From Rhodospirillaceae bacterium UBA6219 (GTDB taxonomy: Bacteria; Pseudomonadota; Alphaproteobacteria; Rhodospirillales; Magnetospirillaceae), in NCBI GenBank assembly GCA_002435715.1, contig DISD01000101.1:1-49295 (forward strand): 49,295 bases of DNA, given 5' to 3'. The notes below the pieces were generated by a model. The model did not search any database, was not told the origin of the DNA, and saw nothing but the letters and a program-made list of their open reading frames with translations. The position numbers and the translations under genes were made by a program. Position 1 is the first letter of the stretch; every line of letters begins with the position of its first letter. Positions 1 to 7,198 of this stretch are shown here, piece by piece.

Positions 1-44
1 TCGGCATAGTCGCCGACCAGCATCAGGATGTTTTTCGCGGCCAT
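1..44 (-). CDS. DJ-1/PfpI family protein, N-terminus only
   Basis: Only the first 14 codons lie in the window; the gene runs off the left edge. They read MAAKNILMLVGDYA, which resembles the first beta strand of DJ-1/PfpI (class I glutamine amidotransferase-like) proteins, where a KxILMLxGD start is common. A strong ribosome binding site (GGGAGGAG) lies just upstream of the ATG on the minus strand, which supports this start. The nucleophile-elbow cysteine and the rest of the fold are outside the window, so the exact activity (glyoxalase, protease-like or chaperone) cannot be judged. The gene is divergent from the lipoprotein gene that follows. Confidence 0.6.
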   Translation of the reverse strand, partial: MAAKNILMLVGDYA

Positions 45-137
45 TTTCGGCTCCTCCCTGTGATTTGTGTGGCGGCATTATGCGGCGGTGGAAGAACCGG
101 CGGGTAACAGCCGGCTACTACGCTTGTCCGTTGTCAA

Positions 138-153
138 GGCGCCGGGGGGCGCC
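138..153. other. GC-rich hairpin in a divergent intergenic region
   Basis: A perfect 6-bp inverted repeat, GGCGCC / GGCGCC with a GGGG loop, sits between the divergent PfpI-like gene and the lipoprotein gene. It has no T-tract. It could be a regulator-binding palindrome or part of the 5' leader of the lipoprotein mRNA. Nothing else recognisable lies in the roughly 150 bp between these genes. Confidence 0.35.
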
Positions 154-197
154 GAGGGGGCACGCTGTCGGCGATGAAGACACCAAGAGGTCGGGTC

Positions 198-680
198 ATG
201 GGTCGCGGGTCGTGGGTGGTGCTGGTGCTGGGGTTGCTGCTGTCGGCCTGTTATCAGGTGACGCCGCCGGTGGTGGAAAACGGCGTGGCGGTGCCGGGGT
301 GGAAAGACGGAATCTATGGTCGCGACGACGGAACCCAGGTGGACATCCGTTGGGATGGCGGCCGTGCCGCCTATGTGGTGGGGGCGGGTGGCGAAGTTCG
401 CCTGGAGCGTCTGAACGATGGTTTGTATCTGGCCGATTACCAGGCCGAGCGGCGCATCGTCATGCTGGCCCGCCTGGAGGCGGACGGCGACGTGGTGTTT
501 CTGATCCCGGCGCCCGCGCAGGAACGACAGGTGACGAAATCCCACGGTGTGAGCGTGCGGCCCGGACCGATCCCGCGCCTGGACGGCAGTGCCGGGGCAA
601 TCCGGGCGTATTTCGCCGCCTTGGCGGCGGACAAGGCCGATTTGGTCGAGGCCGGACGCCTGCGTTGGCTGCATTCGTAA
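198..680 (+). CDS. Putative lipoprotein of unknown function
   Basis: A 160-residue protein with a lipoprotein signal: a short hydrophobic segment (about residues 6-17) ends in LLLSAC, which makes Cys18 the likely lipidated residue. The mature part is about 140 residues, looks soluble and rich in beta strands (GIYGRDDGTQVDIRW), and matches no family I recognise. I chose the ATG at 198 rather than the in-frame ATG at 174 because AGAGG lies about 9 bases upstream of it and because it gives a normal-length signal. The product should be anchored in the inner or outer membrane facing the periplasm. The next gene, a ZntB-type transporter, follows 57 bases later on the same strand, so the two could be co-transcribed. 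Confidence 0.6.
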   Translation: MGRGSWVVLVLGLLLSACYQVTPPVVENGVAVPGWKDGIYGRDDGTQVDIRWDGGRAAYVVGAGGEVRLERLNDGLYLADYQAERRIVMLARLEADGDVVFLIPAPAQERQVTKSHGVSVRPGPIPRLDGSAGAIRAYFAALAADKADLVEAGRLRWLHS

Positions 681-737
681 CTTGATCGGCGGACGCGGCT
701 GACCCATAAGGGGAGAAACCGCACAGGAGCCCGCACG

Positions 738-1733
738 GTGGCCGTCATCCCGCAAAGTCCCTCTGCCGCCCTGGGTGAGGCGGGCATGGTCTATGCCTTC
801 GCCATCACGGGCGGCAAGGCGCGGGTGCTGCGGCCGTTGATGGACGAGACGGCGGATTTCGACTTCGCCTGGATTCACGTCAATTTCGCCACCGAACCGG
901 GGCGGCAGTGGTTGCTGCGCCATTCGGGATTGCCGCCGCAACTGGCGTCGATGATGTTGGACCGCAACGAAGATGCCGGGGCCCAGGTGTTCGGCAGCGG
1001 CTGTCTGATCGTGTTGGAAGACCGCCAGCGCGATTTCGATGCCGATGGCGGCGAGATGGCGGAAATCCATGTCTGGCTGGAACCGGGACGGCTGATCACC
1101 GGCCGTTGGAAGCCGCTGGCCGCCACCGACCGGTTGCGCTTTCGCCTGGAAGTGGGCGAGGCGCCGCCGACCTCTTCGGCCCTGTTCTATGATCTGGTCG
1201 AGGAAATCGTCGCCGATTTGGAAAATTTCGGCCGCAAGGTGCGCCGCCGCTTCGACGCCCTGGAAGACATGGTGTTGGACGACGCGGCCGACGGCATCGC
1301 CGGCGAACTGGGGGCCATCCGCCGCGAAGCCATCAAGCTGAGGCGCCGCGCCATGCCGCTGCGGCAATTGTTCGCCCGCTTGCAGAACACCTTGCCGGCC
1401 TGGGTCAAGGACGAGGAAGGCGAACGTTTCGACCCCTTGCTGACCCGGGTCGAACGGGCCATCGGCGATTTGCAGGAATGTGTCGAACAATCGCGTTTGC
1501 TGCACGACGAATTCGCTGCCCGGTCGGCCGAACGGTCGGGACGCAATCTTTATATCCTGTCGGTGCTGTCGGCGGTGATGCTGCCGCTGAATTTGGTCAC
1601 CGGCCTGTTCGGCATGAATGTGGCGGGCATCCCCGGTTTGGAAAGCCATGCGGCGTTTTGGTGGATCCTGGCCGGCATGGTCGCCTTTACCGTGGCGGTG
1701 ACGGTGTGGTTCAAGCGCAAGCGCTGGTTCTGA
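738..1733 (+). CDS. zntB: ZntB/CorA-family divalent cation transporter
   Basis: A 331-residue protein of the CorA superfamily, closest in layout to ZntB (zinc transport across the inner membrane). A long soluble N-terminal part with a helical stalk (about residues 140-260) is followed by two C-terminal membrane helices. The signature Gly-Met-Asn is at residues 292-294 in GLFGMNVAGIPG, at the end of the first membrane helix. The protein ends in the basic tail FKRKRWF typical of the family. The start is GTG at 738, chosen because AGGAG lies about 9 bases upstream; an ATG at 786 is less well placed. Whether the ion is zinc or magnesium cannot be read from sequence alone. It converges on the LysR gene. 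Confidence 0.88.
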   Translation: MAVIPQSPSAALGEAGMVYAFAITGGKARVLRPLMDETADFDFAWIHVNFATEPGRQWLLRHSGLPPQLASMMLDRNEDAGAQVFGSGCLIVLEDRQRDFDADGGEMAEIHVWLEPGRLITGRWKPLAATDRLRFRLEVGEAPPTSSALFYDLVEEIVADLENFGRKVRRRFDALEDMVLDDAADGIAGELGAIRREAIKLRRRAMPLRQLFARLQNTLPAWVKDEEGERFDPLLTRVERAIGDLQECVEQSRLLHDEFAARSAERSGRNLYILSVLSAVMLPLNLVTGLFGMNVAGIPGLESHAAFWWILAGMVAFTVAVTVWFKRKRWF

Positions 1734-1754
1734 GTCAAAGCCGTTATAAGCCCG

Positions 1755-1772
1755 GCGCTTTAGTTAAAGCGC
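1755..1772. terminator. Bidirectional terminator between convergent genes
   Basis: An 8-bp perfect inverted repeat, GCGCTTTA-GT-TAAAGCGC, lies between the stop of the zntB-like gene and the stop of the convergent LysR gene and is followed by TTTT on the plus strand. It overlaps the LysR stop codon. Position and shape fit a terminator serving both directions. Confidence 0.6.
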
Positions 1773-2662
1773 TTTTCTTCGGGATCGGCGAAGCGTTCGC
1801 GCAGATAGCGGAACACCGCCTGGACGCGGGCGGCGCCGTTGGTCTCGCTGTGCGAGACCAGCCATAACGGCATGGCCACTTCCAATCCCAAATCCAGTTC
1901 CCGCAGATTGGCCATGGAACGGGCGTAATAGACCGGCAGGAAGGCGATGCCCAATCCGGCGCGGGCGGCCTCCAGATAGACGCGGGCAGAATCGGTGGCG
2001 AAGACGATGCGCGGGTGGTCGACGGTCAGCCGCCGCCATTTGTCGAAACCAGGCAGCGCCGCATAGCCCCAATGGTCCAGCAAATCGTGCTGCTCCAAGT
2101 CGTTCAGATCGGCGGGAATGCCGGACCGTTCCAGATAATCCAGCGAGCCATAGGGGTGGACGCGGAAGGTGCCGACCTTCACCCCCACCGCGCGGGGGTC
2201 CAGCGGAATGGCCAATTGCAGGGCCATGTCGGCTTGACGGGTGCGCAGGTCGACCACTTGGTTGCTGACCTTGATGCGCAGCGTGATGCGCGGATAGCGC
2301 AGACGGAAATCGGCCAGCCAACGGGTCAGGGCAAAGGACGCCAGACCTTCCGGGGCGGCGATGGTGACTTCCCCGGCCAGTTCGCGGTCATGGCCGGCCA
2401 GGTCGCGTTCGATGTTGCCGGCGGCTTCTTCCATGGCTTCCGCCATGGCCAGCAGGTTCTGACCGGCCGGGGTCACCCGCATGGCGCGGCCGACCCGGTC
2501 GAACAGCTTGACCCCCAGCCCGGTTTCCAGCCGTTCGATCCGTCGCCCCACCGTGGTTTGGTTGGTGCGCAGGTCGTCGGCGGCACGCATGAACGACCCG
2601 GCGCGGGCAGCGGCCAGGAAGAAACGCAGATCGTCCCAATCGTCGATACGGTGCTGACTCAT
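1760..2662 (-). CDS. LysR-family transcriptional regulator
   Basis: A 300-residue protein of normal LysR length. An N-terminal winged helix-turn-helix (about residues 9-68) includes SFMRAADDLRTNQTTVGRRIERLE and LGVKLFDRVGR. It is followed by a LysR substrate-binding domain (about 95-290). The effector and targets are unknown. LysR regulators often control a divergent neighbour; here the only divergent reading frame is a doubtful 65-codon ORF, so the true target may be elsewhere. The ATG at 2662 lacks a clear ribosome binding site. Confidence 0.88.
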   Translation of the reverse strand: MSQHRIDDWDDLRFFLAAARAGSFMRAADDLRTNQTTVGRRIERLETGLGVKLFDRVGRAMRVTPAGQNLLAMAEAMEEAAGNIERDLAGHDRELAGEVTIAAPEGLASFALTRWLADFRLRYPRITLRIKVSNQVVDLRTRQADMALQLAIPLDPRAVGVKVGTFRVHPYGSLDYLERSGIPADLNDLEQHDLLDHWGYAALPGFDKWRRLTVDHPRIVFATDSARVYLEAARAGLGIAFLPVYYARSMANLRELDLGLEVAMPLWLVSHSETNGAARVQAVFRYLRERFADPEEKRFN

Positions 2663-2772
2663 GCAAAAACGCAGATCATATTGGCGATATTTGGCATTTT
2701 CGCGAGCATGGCATAACAGGCACCATCATCTCAAGCCGCATCGGTTGCGGCGCGAAAGATCGGAGATCGACA
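2663..2772. promoter_or_regulatory. Intergenic region upstream of LysR gene with small inverted repeat
   Basis: This region is richer in A+T than its surroundings. It contains ATAT-TGGCG-ATAT at 2678-2690, a short dyad of the size LysR proteins bind (T-N11-A type), 15-27 bases upstream of the regulator's start codon. It could be an autoregulatory operator. Rightward, a weak promoter-like pair (TTGGCA near 2691, TAACAG about 17 bases on) could read into the small ORF at 2773. This rests on pattern only. Confidence 0.3.
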
Positions 2773-2970
2773 ATGCTTGAGCTCAACCATCGCACCCACG
2801 CCGCCCTTCGCTTGCGTCGCTGGGCCCGCCAGGGCACTTGGCGCCGTATGGTTCAGGCCAACATTGCCCATCAGGCAAAGCCCGAAATTCACATTTCCCT
2901 GCTGTCGCGGATCGAGCATCAGCTCCAATGCTTGTCCAGGGCGATGATGCACAGCAATCCCAGCAGGTAG
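2773..2970 (+). CDS. Possible small Arg-rich protein, unrecognised
   Basis: A 65-codon ORF starting at ATG 2773, with GGAG 8 bases upstream. The predicted peptide is basic and rich in Arg and His in its first half (ALRLRRWARQGTWRRM) and has no recognised domain. Its last 52 bases overlap the 3' end of ctaB on the other strand. For: a plausible ribosome binding site and a location opposite a LysR regulator, where small target genes are often found. Against: short length, overlap with a real gene and no family match. It may be a chance ORF. Confidence 0.25.
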   Translation: MLELNHRTHAALRLRRWARQGTWRRMVQANIAHQAKPEIHISLLSRIEHQLQCLSRAMMHSNPSR

Positions 2971-3773
2971 GGGATCGACCAGGCAAAGTTCCAGCCGGCC
3001 CAGCGCCGGCTGGGCTCGGCCACCAGCTTCAGGTTCAGGCCCAACAGCACGGCGCCCAATCCCAGCGCCCCCCAGCCGTAAAGCGACCCCAGTAGGCCCA
3101 GCATCCACGGCAGCAGCGACGATCCCACCAAGGCCAGGGAATTGGCCAAGATCCACCAGGACGTACGCTTTTCCCCCACCACCACCGGCAGCATGGGTAC
3201 GCCCGCCGCCCGGTAATCGTCGGCCAGCAAAATGGCCAAAGCCCAGAAATGGCTGGGCGTCCACAGGAACAAGGTGATGGCCAGCAAGGTGGGCAACAGC
3301 CATTGCGCCGGCTCGCCCAGGGCGGCGCCGGCCAGCAGGGCGAAGGATCCGGCGGCGCCACCGAAGATGATGTTCCACCACGTCCGCCGCTTCAGCCACA
3401 CCGTGTAGACGATGGCATAGACGAAGATGCCGAGGAAAAGGTGGGCGGCGACCACCCAATTCAAGGTCATCACCGCCAAGGACAGTGCGGTGATGGTCAA
3501 CCCGCCCGACAGCATCAGCGCGTCGGTGGGGGAAATGAGCCCGGTGACCAGCGGGCGGTTGCGGGTGCGCTTCATCACCGCGTCGATGTCGCGGTCGTAA
3601 AGATGGTTGAACACCGCCGATCCCCCCGATCCCAACAGCATGGCGACGATCAGCATGGACAACGAGACCGGGTCGACCTCTTCGACCATGGCGGCGTATC
3701 CGGCGGCGGCGGTGGCGGCGATGGTGACGCCGATGCGCAGCTTCAGAAGTTCCAGGGCGGCTTTCATGCGCAT
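2919..3773 (-). CDS. ctaB: Protoheme IX farnesyltransferase (heme O synthase)
   Basis: A 284-residue polytopic membrane protein of the UbiA prenyltransferase family. It transfers a farnesyl group from farnesyl diphosphate to the vinyl group of heme b, giving heme o for aa3/bo-type oxidases. The first Asp-rich motif reads NHLYDRDIDAVMKRTRNRPL (about residues 56-75), which is diagnostic for CtaB/CyoE. DDYRAAGVPMLPVVVGEKRT (about 166-185) and TPSHFWALAI also match the family. Seven to nine hydrophobic helices can be counted. It is slightly shorter than usual at the N-terminus. It follows the DUF420 gene on the same strand, with a 36-bp palindromic repeat between them. No oxidase subunit gene is in the window. 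Confidence 0.92.
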   Translation of the reverse strand: MRMKAALELLKLRIGVTIAATAAAGYAAMVEEVDPVSLSMLIVAMLLGSGGSAVFNHLYDRDIDAVMKRTRNRPLVTGLISPTDALMLSGGLTITALSLAVMTLNWVVAAHLFLGIFVYAIVYTVWLKRRTWWNIIFGGAAGSFALLAGAALGEPAQWLLPTLLAITLFLWTPSHFWALAILLADDYRAAGVPMLPVVVGEKRTSWWILANSLALVGSSLLPWMLGLLGSLYGWGALGLGAVLLGLNLKLVAEPSRRWAGWNFAWSIPYLLGLLCIIALDKHWS

Positions 3774-3786
3774 GGCGGGCCTCGTC

Positions 3787-3822
3787 TAAAGCATTTTCAC
3801 GCGAAGCGTGGATGGGCGTTAA
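3787..3822 (-). repeat. 36-bp palindromic intergenic repeat, copy 1
   Basis: This element lies between ctaB and the DUF420 gene and is built around CACGC-GAA-GCGTG. Read on the minus strand it aligns over 36 bases, with about 30 identities by eye, to a second element at 45119-45154. Both copies begin TTAACGC, have TCCACGCTT in the left arm and GCGTGA in the right arm, and end in TTA or TTTA. It looks like a REP-type dispersed repeat. Confidence 0.5.
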
Positions 3823-3866
3823 GCCAGAGCGGCGACAGAACAGCCCGGCACGGGCCGTTTAAAAGT

Positions 3867-4289
3867 CTAGGTGTAGAGGTGATAAAGCATGGCGTAGACC
3901 ACCAGTCCCGAGGCCGAGACGAACACCCAGACCGGCCAGGTCCAGCGGGCCAGACGCGAATGGGTGTCGAAACGGCCGCGCAGGGCACGGGTCAAGGTGA
4001 CCAGGATCATCGGGGTGACCAGGGCGGCCAAGGCCACATGGGCGATCAGCAGCGCGTAATAAAGCGGCCGCACCCAGCCGGTGCCGCGGAATTGGAAGAT
4101 GGGAGCGGCGAAGTGATAGAAAACGTAAGCGGCCAGGAACAGCGCGCTGGCGATCACCGCAGCCAGCATGGCCATGCGGTGCAGGTCGCGCCGCCCGGCG
4201 CGGATGAAACCGAAACCGGCCAACGCCGCCGCCAAGGCCACGCCGTTCAGGCTGGCGGTGACATGGGGCAGGGTGGCGGCCGCATCCAT
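3867..4289 (-). CDS. DUF420 membrane protein, likely oxidase assembly
   Basis: A 140-residue protein with four predicted membrane helices (about residues 12-27, 37-58, 72-98 and 115-136) and conserved histidines in the pattern seen in DUF420 proteins (FYHFAAPIFQF, YYALLIAHVALA, YAMLYHLYT). DUF420 proteins of the CtaM type are linked to maturation of heme-A oxidases in Gram-positive bacteria; extending that role to this organism is inference, supported by the next gene being ctaB. The start codon lies one base after the stop of the upstream 37-residue membrane peptide, so the two are probably translated together. Confidence 0.7.
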   Translation of the reverse strand: MDAAATLPHVTASLNGVALAAALAGFGFIRAGRRDLHRMAMLAAVIASALFLAAYVFYHFAAPIFQFRGTGWVRPLYYALLIAHVALAALVTPMILVTLTRALRGRFDTHSRLARWTWPVWVFVSASGLVVYAMLYHLYT

Positions 4290-4290
4290 G

Positions 4291-4404
4291 TCAGTGTCCG
4301 ATCATCGAACCGAAACGCAGCAAGGTGGCGGCATAAAGCCCCATGGCCAACAGGGCGAGCAACAACACACTCAGCCGTTTGGCACGGCGCGGCGAAATAT
4401 CCAT
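4291..4404 (-). CDS. 37-residue single-helix membrane protein (CoxF-like)
   Basis: A small ORF easily missed because of its size. It starts at ATG 4404, is preceded by AAGGGGAA about 7 bases upstream, and ends at a TGA separated by one base from the start of the DUF420 gene. The product has a basic start (MDISPRRAKR), one hydrophobic helix (about residues 11-29) and a short tail (FGSMIGH). Small proteins of this shape, an Arg-rich head followed by one membrane helix, are common in alphaproteobacterial cytochrome oxidase clusters. A helper role in oxidase assembly is inferred from that and from the neighbours. The strong ribosome binding site and tight coupling argue that it is real. Confidence 0.6.
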   Translation of the reverse strand: MDISPRRAKRLSVLLLALLAMGLYAATLLRFGSMIGH

Positions 4405-4461
4405 GGCACGTTCCCCTTTATCGTTAAGGGAAACGTGGGGATGATGATGGACGGTTAAAAG

Positions 4462-4594
4462 GGGGCTAAACGATCAAGCCAAGCCCTCGTTTGGGCTTGG
4501 CACGGGCGCAAGTGTGCCCGCGCGGCTTATGCCGCGTGAGGCCAGGGTTTCGGAGAAACCCGCCCGCCGTCTGAGGGGCTAAACGATTAAGCCA
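4462..4594. repeat. Pair of 20-bp direct repeats flanking a hairpin array
   Basis: GGGGCTAAACGATCAAGCCA at 4462-4481 and the same sequence with one change (T for C) at 4575-4594 bracket a row of four hairpins. The second copy overlaps the stop codon of the metallo-hydrolase gene. The layout suggests a partial duplication of the 3' end of that gene or the edges of a small inserted element. Confidence 0.6.
4478..4561. other. Array of four consecutive hairpins
   Basis: Four stem-loops follow each other with almost no gaps. Their arms are 4478-4486/4493-4501 (9 bp), 4503-4509/4514-4520 (7 bp, one G-T), 4521-4526/4531-4536 (6 bp, loop TTAT) and 4545-4551/4555-4561 (7 bp, loop GGA). They lie just past the end of the metallo-hydrolase gene. 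They could act together as a terminator or RNA-stabilising element, or form a REP-like repeat unit. No T-tract follows on either strand. Confidence 0.55.
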
Positions 4595-5255
4595 TCATCC
4601 GCCACCAACGCCGCGCCTCGGCGACGGACCAATCGGGGCCGTGGCCGGAATAAAGGCGGGCCTCGTCGGGCAGCTTGGACAACAGGCGGGTGATGGAATC
4701 CCACAATTGGGCTTCCGAGCCGCCGGGCAGGTCGGTGCGTCCCACGCCCTGGCGGAACAAGGTGTCGCCGGTGATGACGAAGCCGCCGAAATCGAAACAG
4801 ACACCGCCCGGGGTGTGGCCGGGGGTGAAGATGGTCTTGACCAAGGCACCGCCCAGGGTGAATTCCGGCTCGTCCTCGAACAGGTGCAATTGGGTGGGGC
4901 CGTCCTGGCCTTCGCCGGTGAAGGCCCGGTTCAAATCGCTGGCCCGCTCGATCACCGGCTTTTCCTGGGCATGGGCGATGGTGCGCACCCCCAGGGCCTG
5001 TTCCACGGCGCGGGCCGCGCCGATATGGTCGGGATGGCCGTGGGTCAGCCAGATGTCCACCGCCTTGCCCCCCAGCGTGTCTTGCTGGGATTTGACCTCG
5101 GCGATGATCTGCTCGGCGTCGCCGCCGGGATCGATGATGGCGATCTCGCCGCTGGGTTTGTGACGGACGATATAGCAGTTCTGGTACCAGGGCGGCGACG
5201 ATACCGCGATGGTCAGGGAAAACTCGCCAAAATCACCAGCGGCATGGATGGTCAT
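4587..5255 (-). CDS. MBL-fold metallo-hydrolase (glyoxalase II-like)
   Basis: A 222-residue metallo-beta-lactamase-fold hydrolase. The metal-binding motif THGHPDH supplies His72, His74, Asp76 and His77. Later ligand regions are visible in TPGHTPGGVCF (third His), GDTLF (bridging Asp) and SGHGP (last His). The short single-domain form resembles YcbL/GloB-like hydrolases acting on thioesters such as S-lactoylglutathione; the substrate cannot be fixed from sequence. I chose ATG 5255; an in-frame TTG at 5273 is possible, but neither has a strong ribosome binding site. The divergent neighbour is the LOG-family gene. Confidence 0.82.
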   Translation of the reverse strand: MTIHAAGDFGEFSLTIAVSSPPWYQNCYIVRHKPSGEIAIIDPGGDAEQIIAEVKSQQDTLGGKAVDIWLTHGHPDHIGAARAVEQALGVRTIAHAQEKPVIERASDLNRAFTGEGQDGPTQLHLFEDEPEFTLGGALVKTIFTPGHTPGGVCFDFGGFVITGDTLFRQGVGRTDLPGGSEAQLWDSITRLLSKLPDEARLYSGHGPDWSVAEARRWWRMMA

Positions 5256-5400
5256 CGTTCGCGCCTGCAGCAATGAATGCCAAAGATAATCTCGTATACG
5301 GGATAAAATCGATAATTTCCAGACAGGCCTCTTTACCCGGCGCTAACCCGGACCCATGACTATGGAATATAGTCTTTATTGCCGATGAAACGAGTTTCCC

Positions 5401-6297
5401 ATGACCAACGACGAATCCGACGGCCCTTTCCCCACCATTCGCGACGATTACGTCCAGGTGCCGGGCGAGGATGAAAACCTGACGGCGCAGAATGCATCGC
5501 CCGCTTACCGGCTGGCTTTCGTCGACGAGGACTTCATGCTGCGCCCCGATTTGCGGGCGGTGCGGCTGCAACTGGAATTGCTGAAACCGGAATTGCTGCA
5601 GCAGGAACAAGGTATCCGCTCGACCATTGCCATGTTCGGTTCGGCCCGGATTTCCGACCCGGAAACCGCCCTGGCCAAGGTCGAGAAGGCGGAAGTGGCG
5701 GCGCGTAGCCATCCGCGTGACAAGCGGATCGCCCACGAACTGACGGTGGCGCGGCGCATGCTGGCCAACAGCCGTTATTACGAAGAAGCCCGCCGTCTGG
5801 CCGGCATCGTTTCCGGCACCTGTTCCGGCGAGCATGTGTGCGATTTCGTGGTCAAGACCGGCGGTGGCCCCGGCATCATGGAGGCCGCCAATCGCGGCGC
5901 TTTCGAGATCGGCGGCAAGACCATCGGGCTCAACATCGTGTTGCCGCACGAACAGGCGCCCAACCCCTATATCACCCCGGAATTGTGTTTCCGTTTCCAT
6001 TACTTCGCCATCCGCAAGATGCATTTCATGATCCGGGTCAAGGCGTTGGTGGTGTTCCCCGGCGGCTTCGGCACCATGGACGAATTGTTCGAGGCGCTGA
6101 CCTTGATCCAGACCCGCAAGATCGAACCCATTCCGGTGATCATGTTCGGTCGCGAATATTGGGAACGGGTGATCAATTTCGACGCCATGGCCATGGAAGG
6201 CATGATCGGTCCCGACGACAAGGATTTGCTGACCTTCGTCGAGACCGCCGAGGAAGCCTGGAACCATATCGCCGATTTCTATCGTTTGCCGCGCTGA
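5401..6297 (+). CDS. LOG-family protein (TIGR00730, nucleotide 5'-phosphoribohydrolase)
   Basis: A 298-residue protein of the family once annotated as lysine decarboxylase and now known as LOG, which cleaves nucleoside 5'-monophosphates (including cytokinin forms) into base and ribose 5-phosphate. The two signature loops are GGGPGIMEAANRGA (from residue 154) and PGGFGTMDELFE (from residue 220), which bind the phosphate and carry the catalytic Arg/Glu pair. It is longer than the 180-200 residue plant-type members because of about 70 extra N-terminal residues. ATG 5401 follows a 145-bp A+T-rich divergent intergenic region shared with the metallo-hydrolase. Confidence 0.85.
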   Translation: MTNDESDGPFPTIRDDYVQVPGEDENLTAQNASPAYRLAFVDEDFMLRPDLRAVRLQLELLKPELLQQEQGIRSTIAMFGSARISDPETALAKVEKAEVAARSHPRDKRIAHELTVARRMLANSRYYEEARRLAGIVSGTCSGEHVCDFVVKTGGGPGIMEAANRGAFEIGGKTIGLNIVLPHEQAPNPYITPELCFRFHYFAIRKMHFMIRVKALVVFPGGFGTMDELFEALTLIQTRKIEPIPVIMFGREYWERVINFDAMAMEGMIGPDDKDLLTFVETAEEAWNHIADFYRLPR

Positions 6298-6380
6298 CAT
6301 CGGGTCATCGCCTGATCCCGTCCCCTGGGGGATGGGGTATCATCCCACCCAGAACCCACCCCGGGGGGGGATGGGGGAAA

Positions 6381-6432
6381 GACGCCTCCGGCGCGTTGCA
6401 TCCTTTACGATGCAGCCATGCCGAGAGGCGTC
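6381..6432. other. Large interrupted stem-loop upstream of cytidylate-kinase-like gene
   Basis: GACGCCTC (6381-6388) pairs with GAGGCGTC (6425-6432). Inside it CGGC (6389-6392) pairs with GCCG (6420-6423). A terminal stem, 6395-6402 with 6409-6416, closes a CTTTAC loop. The right arm is followed by GTCGTTTT. It lies in the 190-bp gap before the next gene and could be a terminator for the LOG gene or a leader structure. Confidence 0.5.
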
Positions 6433-6487
6433 GTCGTTTTCCGGCCGTCCCGGCGTATGATGTGGGGGAACGGTGAGGGAGGCGACC

Positions 6488-7177
6488 ATGTCACACAACA
6501 TCCTATCCGTCATTGCCGCCATGGCCGAGATGGCGACCGTCACACATGACGAACCCACGACCCGGCATCCGAAGAAACCCGTCATCACCATTTCCCGCGA
6601 TTACGGTTCCGGCGGCGACATCATCGCCCATCGATTGTCGCAACGCCTGGAAGTGCCGCATTACGACGAAGTGGTGCTGAAGGAAATCGCCGCCCGTCTG
6701 CAGGACGACCCGGCCATTGTCCGCATGCTGGACGAAGGTTTCGGTCGGGCCAAGGACATGTGGCTGTATCGGCTGTTTTCCGGCCGTGACGTCGGCCCCG
6801 ACACTTATCGCGACACGTTGATGAAAGTGGTGATGAGTTTGGGCCGCATGGGCGGCGTCCTGGTGGGACGCGGTGCCCATGTCATCTTGCGGGAAGCCTG
6901 CGCCTTGCGGGTCCGGATTACCGGCACCCCGGAAATCTGTGCCCAACGCATGGTGCAGTCCGGTCACGGCACCTATGACCAGCAATTGGCCAAGGCGTTG
7001 GAGTTGAACCACCTGCGCGGCAAGTTCGTTTGGGAAGCTTTCCATTCGCGCCTGTCCGACGCCAGTCAGTTCGACATCAACATCAATACTGACCGTATGG
7101 CCGATTTCGAGGATGTGGTGACCATGTTGGAAGGCATGGCCAAGGCGATCCACGCCGGCCGTGTGCTGTCGCTGTAG
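6488..7177 (+). CDS. Cytidylate kinase-like family protein
   Basis: A 229-residue protein of the cytidylate-kinase-like P-loop family. ITISRDYGSGGDIIAHRLSQRL (about residues 37-58) matches the family's phosphate-binding region, which has GSGG in place of the usual GxGK[ST] Walker A. VGRGAHVIL (about 126-134) and the RITGTPEICAQRM stretch fit the later family motifs. About 35 residues precede the kinase core. Real nucleotide kinase activity is uncertain, because members differ from the Cmk enzyme itself. ATG 6488 has GAGGGAGG upstream; a GTG at 6473 is less likely. It converges on the repeat-protein gene 22 bases away. Confidence 0.75.
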   Translation: MSHNILSVIAAMAEMATVTHDEPTTRHPKKPVITISRDYGSGGDIIAHRLSQRLEVPHYDEVVLKEIAARLQDDPAIVRMLDEGFGRAKDMWLYRLFSGRDVGPDTYRDTLMKVVMSLGRMGGVLVGRGAHVILREACALRVRITGTPEICAQRMVQSGHGTYDQQLAKALELNHLRGKFVWEAFHSRLSDASQFDININTDRMADFEDVVTMLEGMAKAIHAGRVLSL

Positions 7178-7181
7178 GTTT

Positions 7182-7194
7182 GGGCCGAAGGCCC
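7182..7194. terminator. Short hairpin between convergent genes
   Basis: GGGCC-GAA-GGCCC forms a 5-bp stem in the 21-base gap between two convergent stop codons. A second small dyad (GGATC/GATCC) follows. There is no T-tract, so terminator function is only suggested by position. Confidence 0.35.
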
Positions 7195-7198
7195 TGGA

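Noticed and set aside
78..1649. 523-codon minus-strand frame opposite the lipoprotein and ZntB genes
   Set aside because: It is an antisense shadow in a G+C-rich genome. It has no family features, and both plus-strand genes have signals and motifs.
6361..6376. Run of G residues, considered as a phase-variation tract
   Set aside because: It is intergenic, interrupted after eight Gs, and far from the start of the downstream gene. An assembly error cannot be excluded, but there is no positive sign of function.
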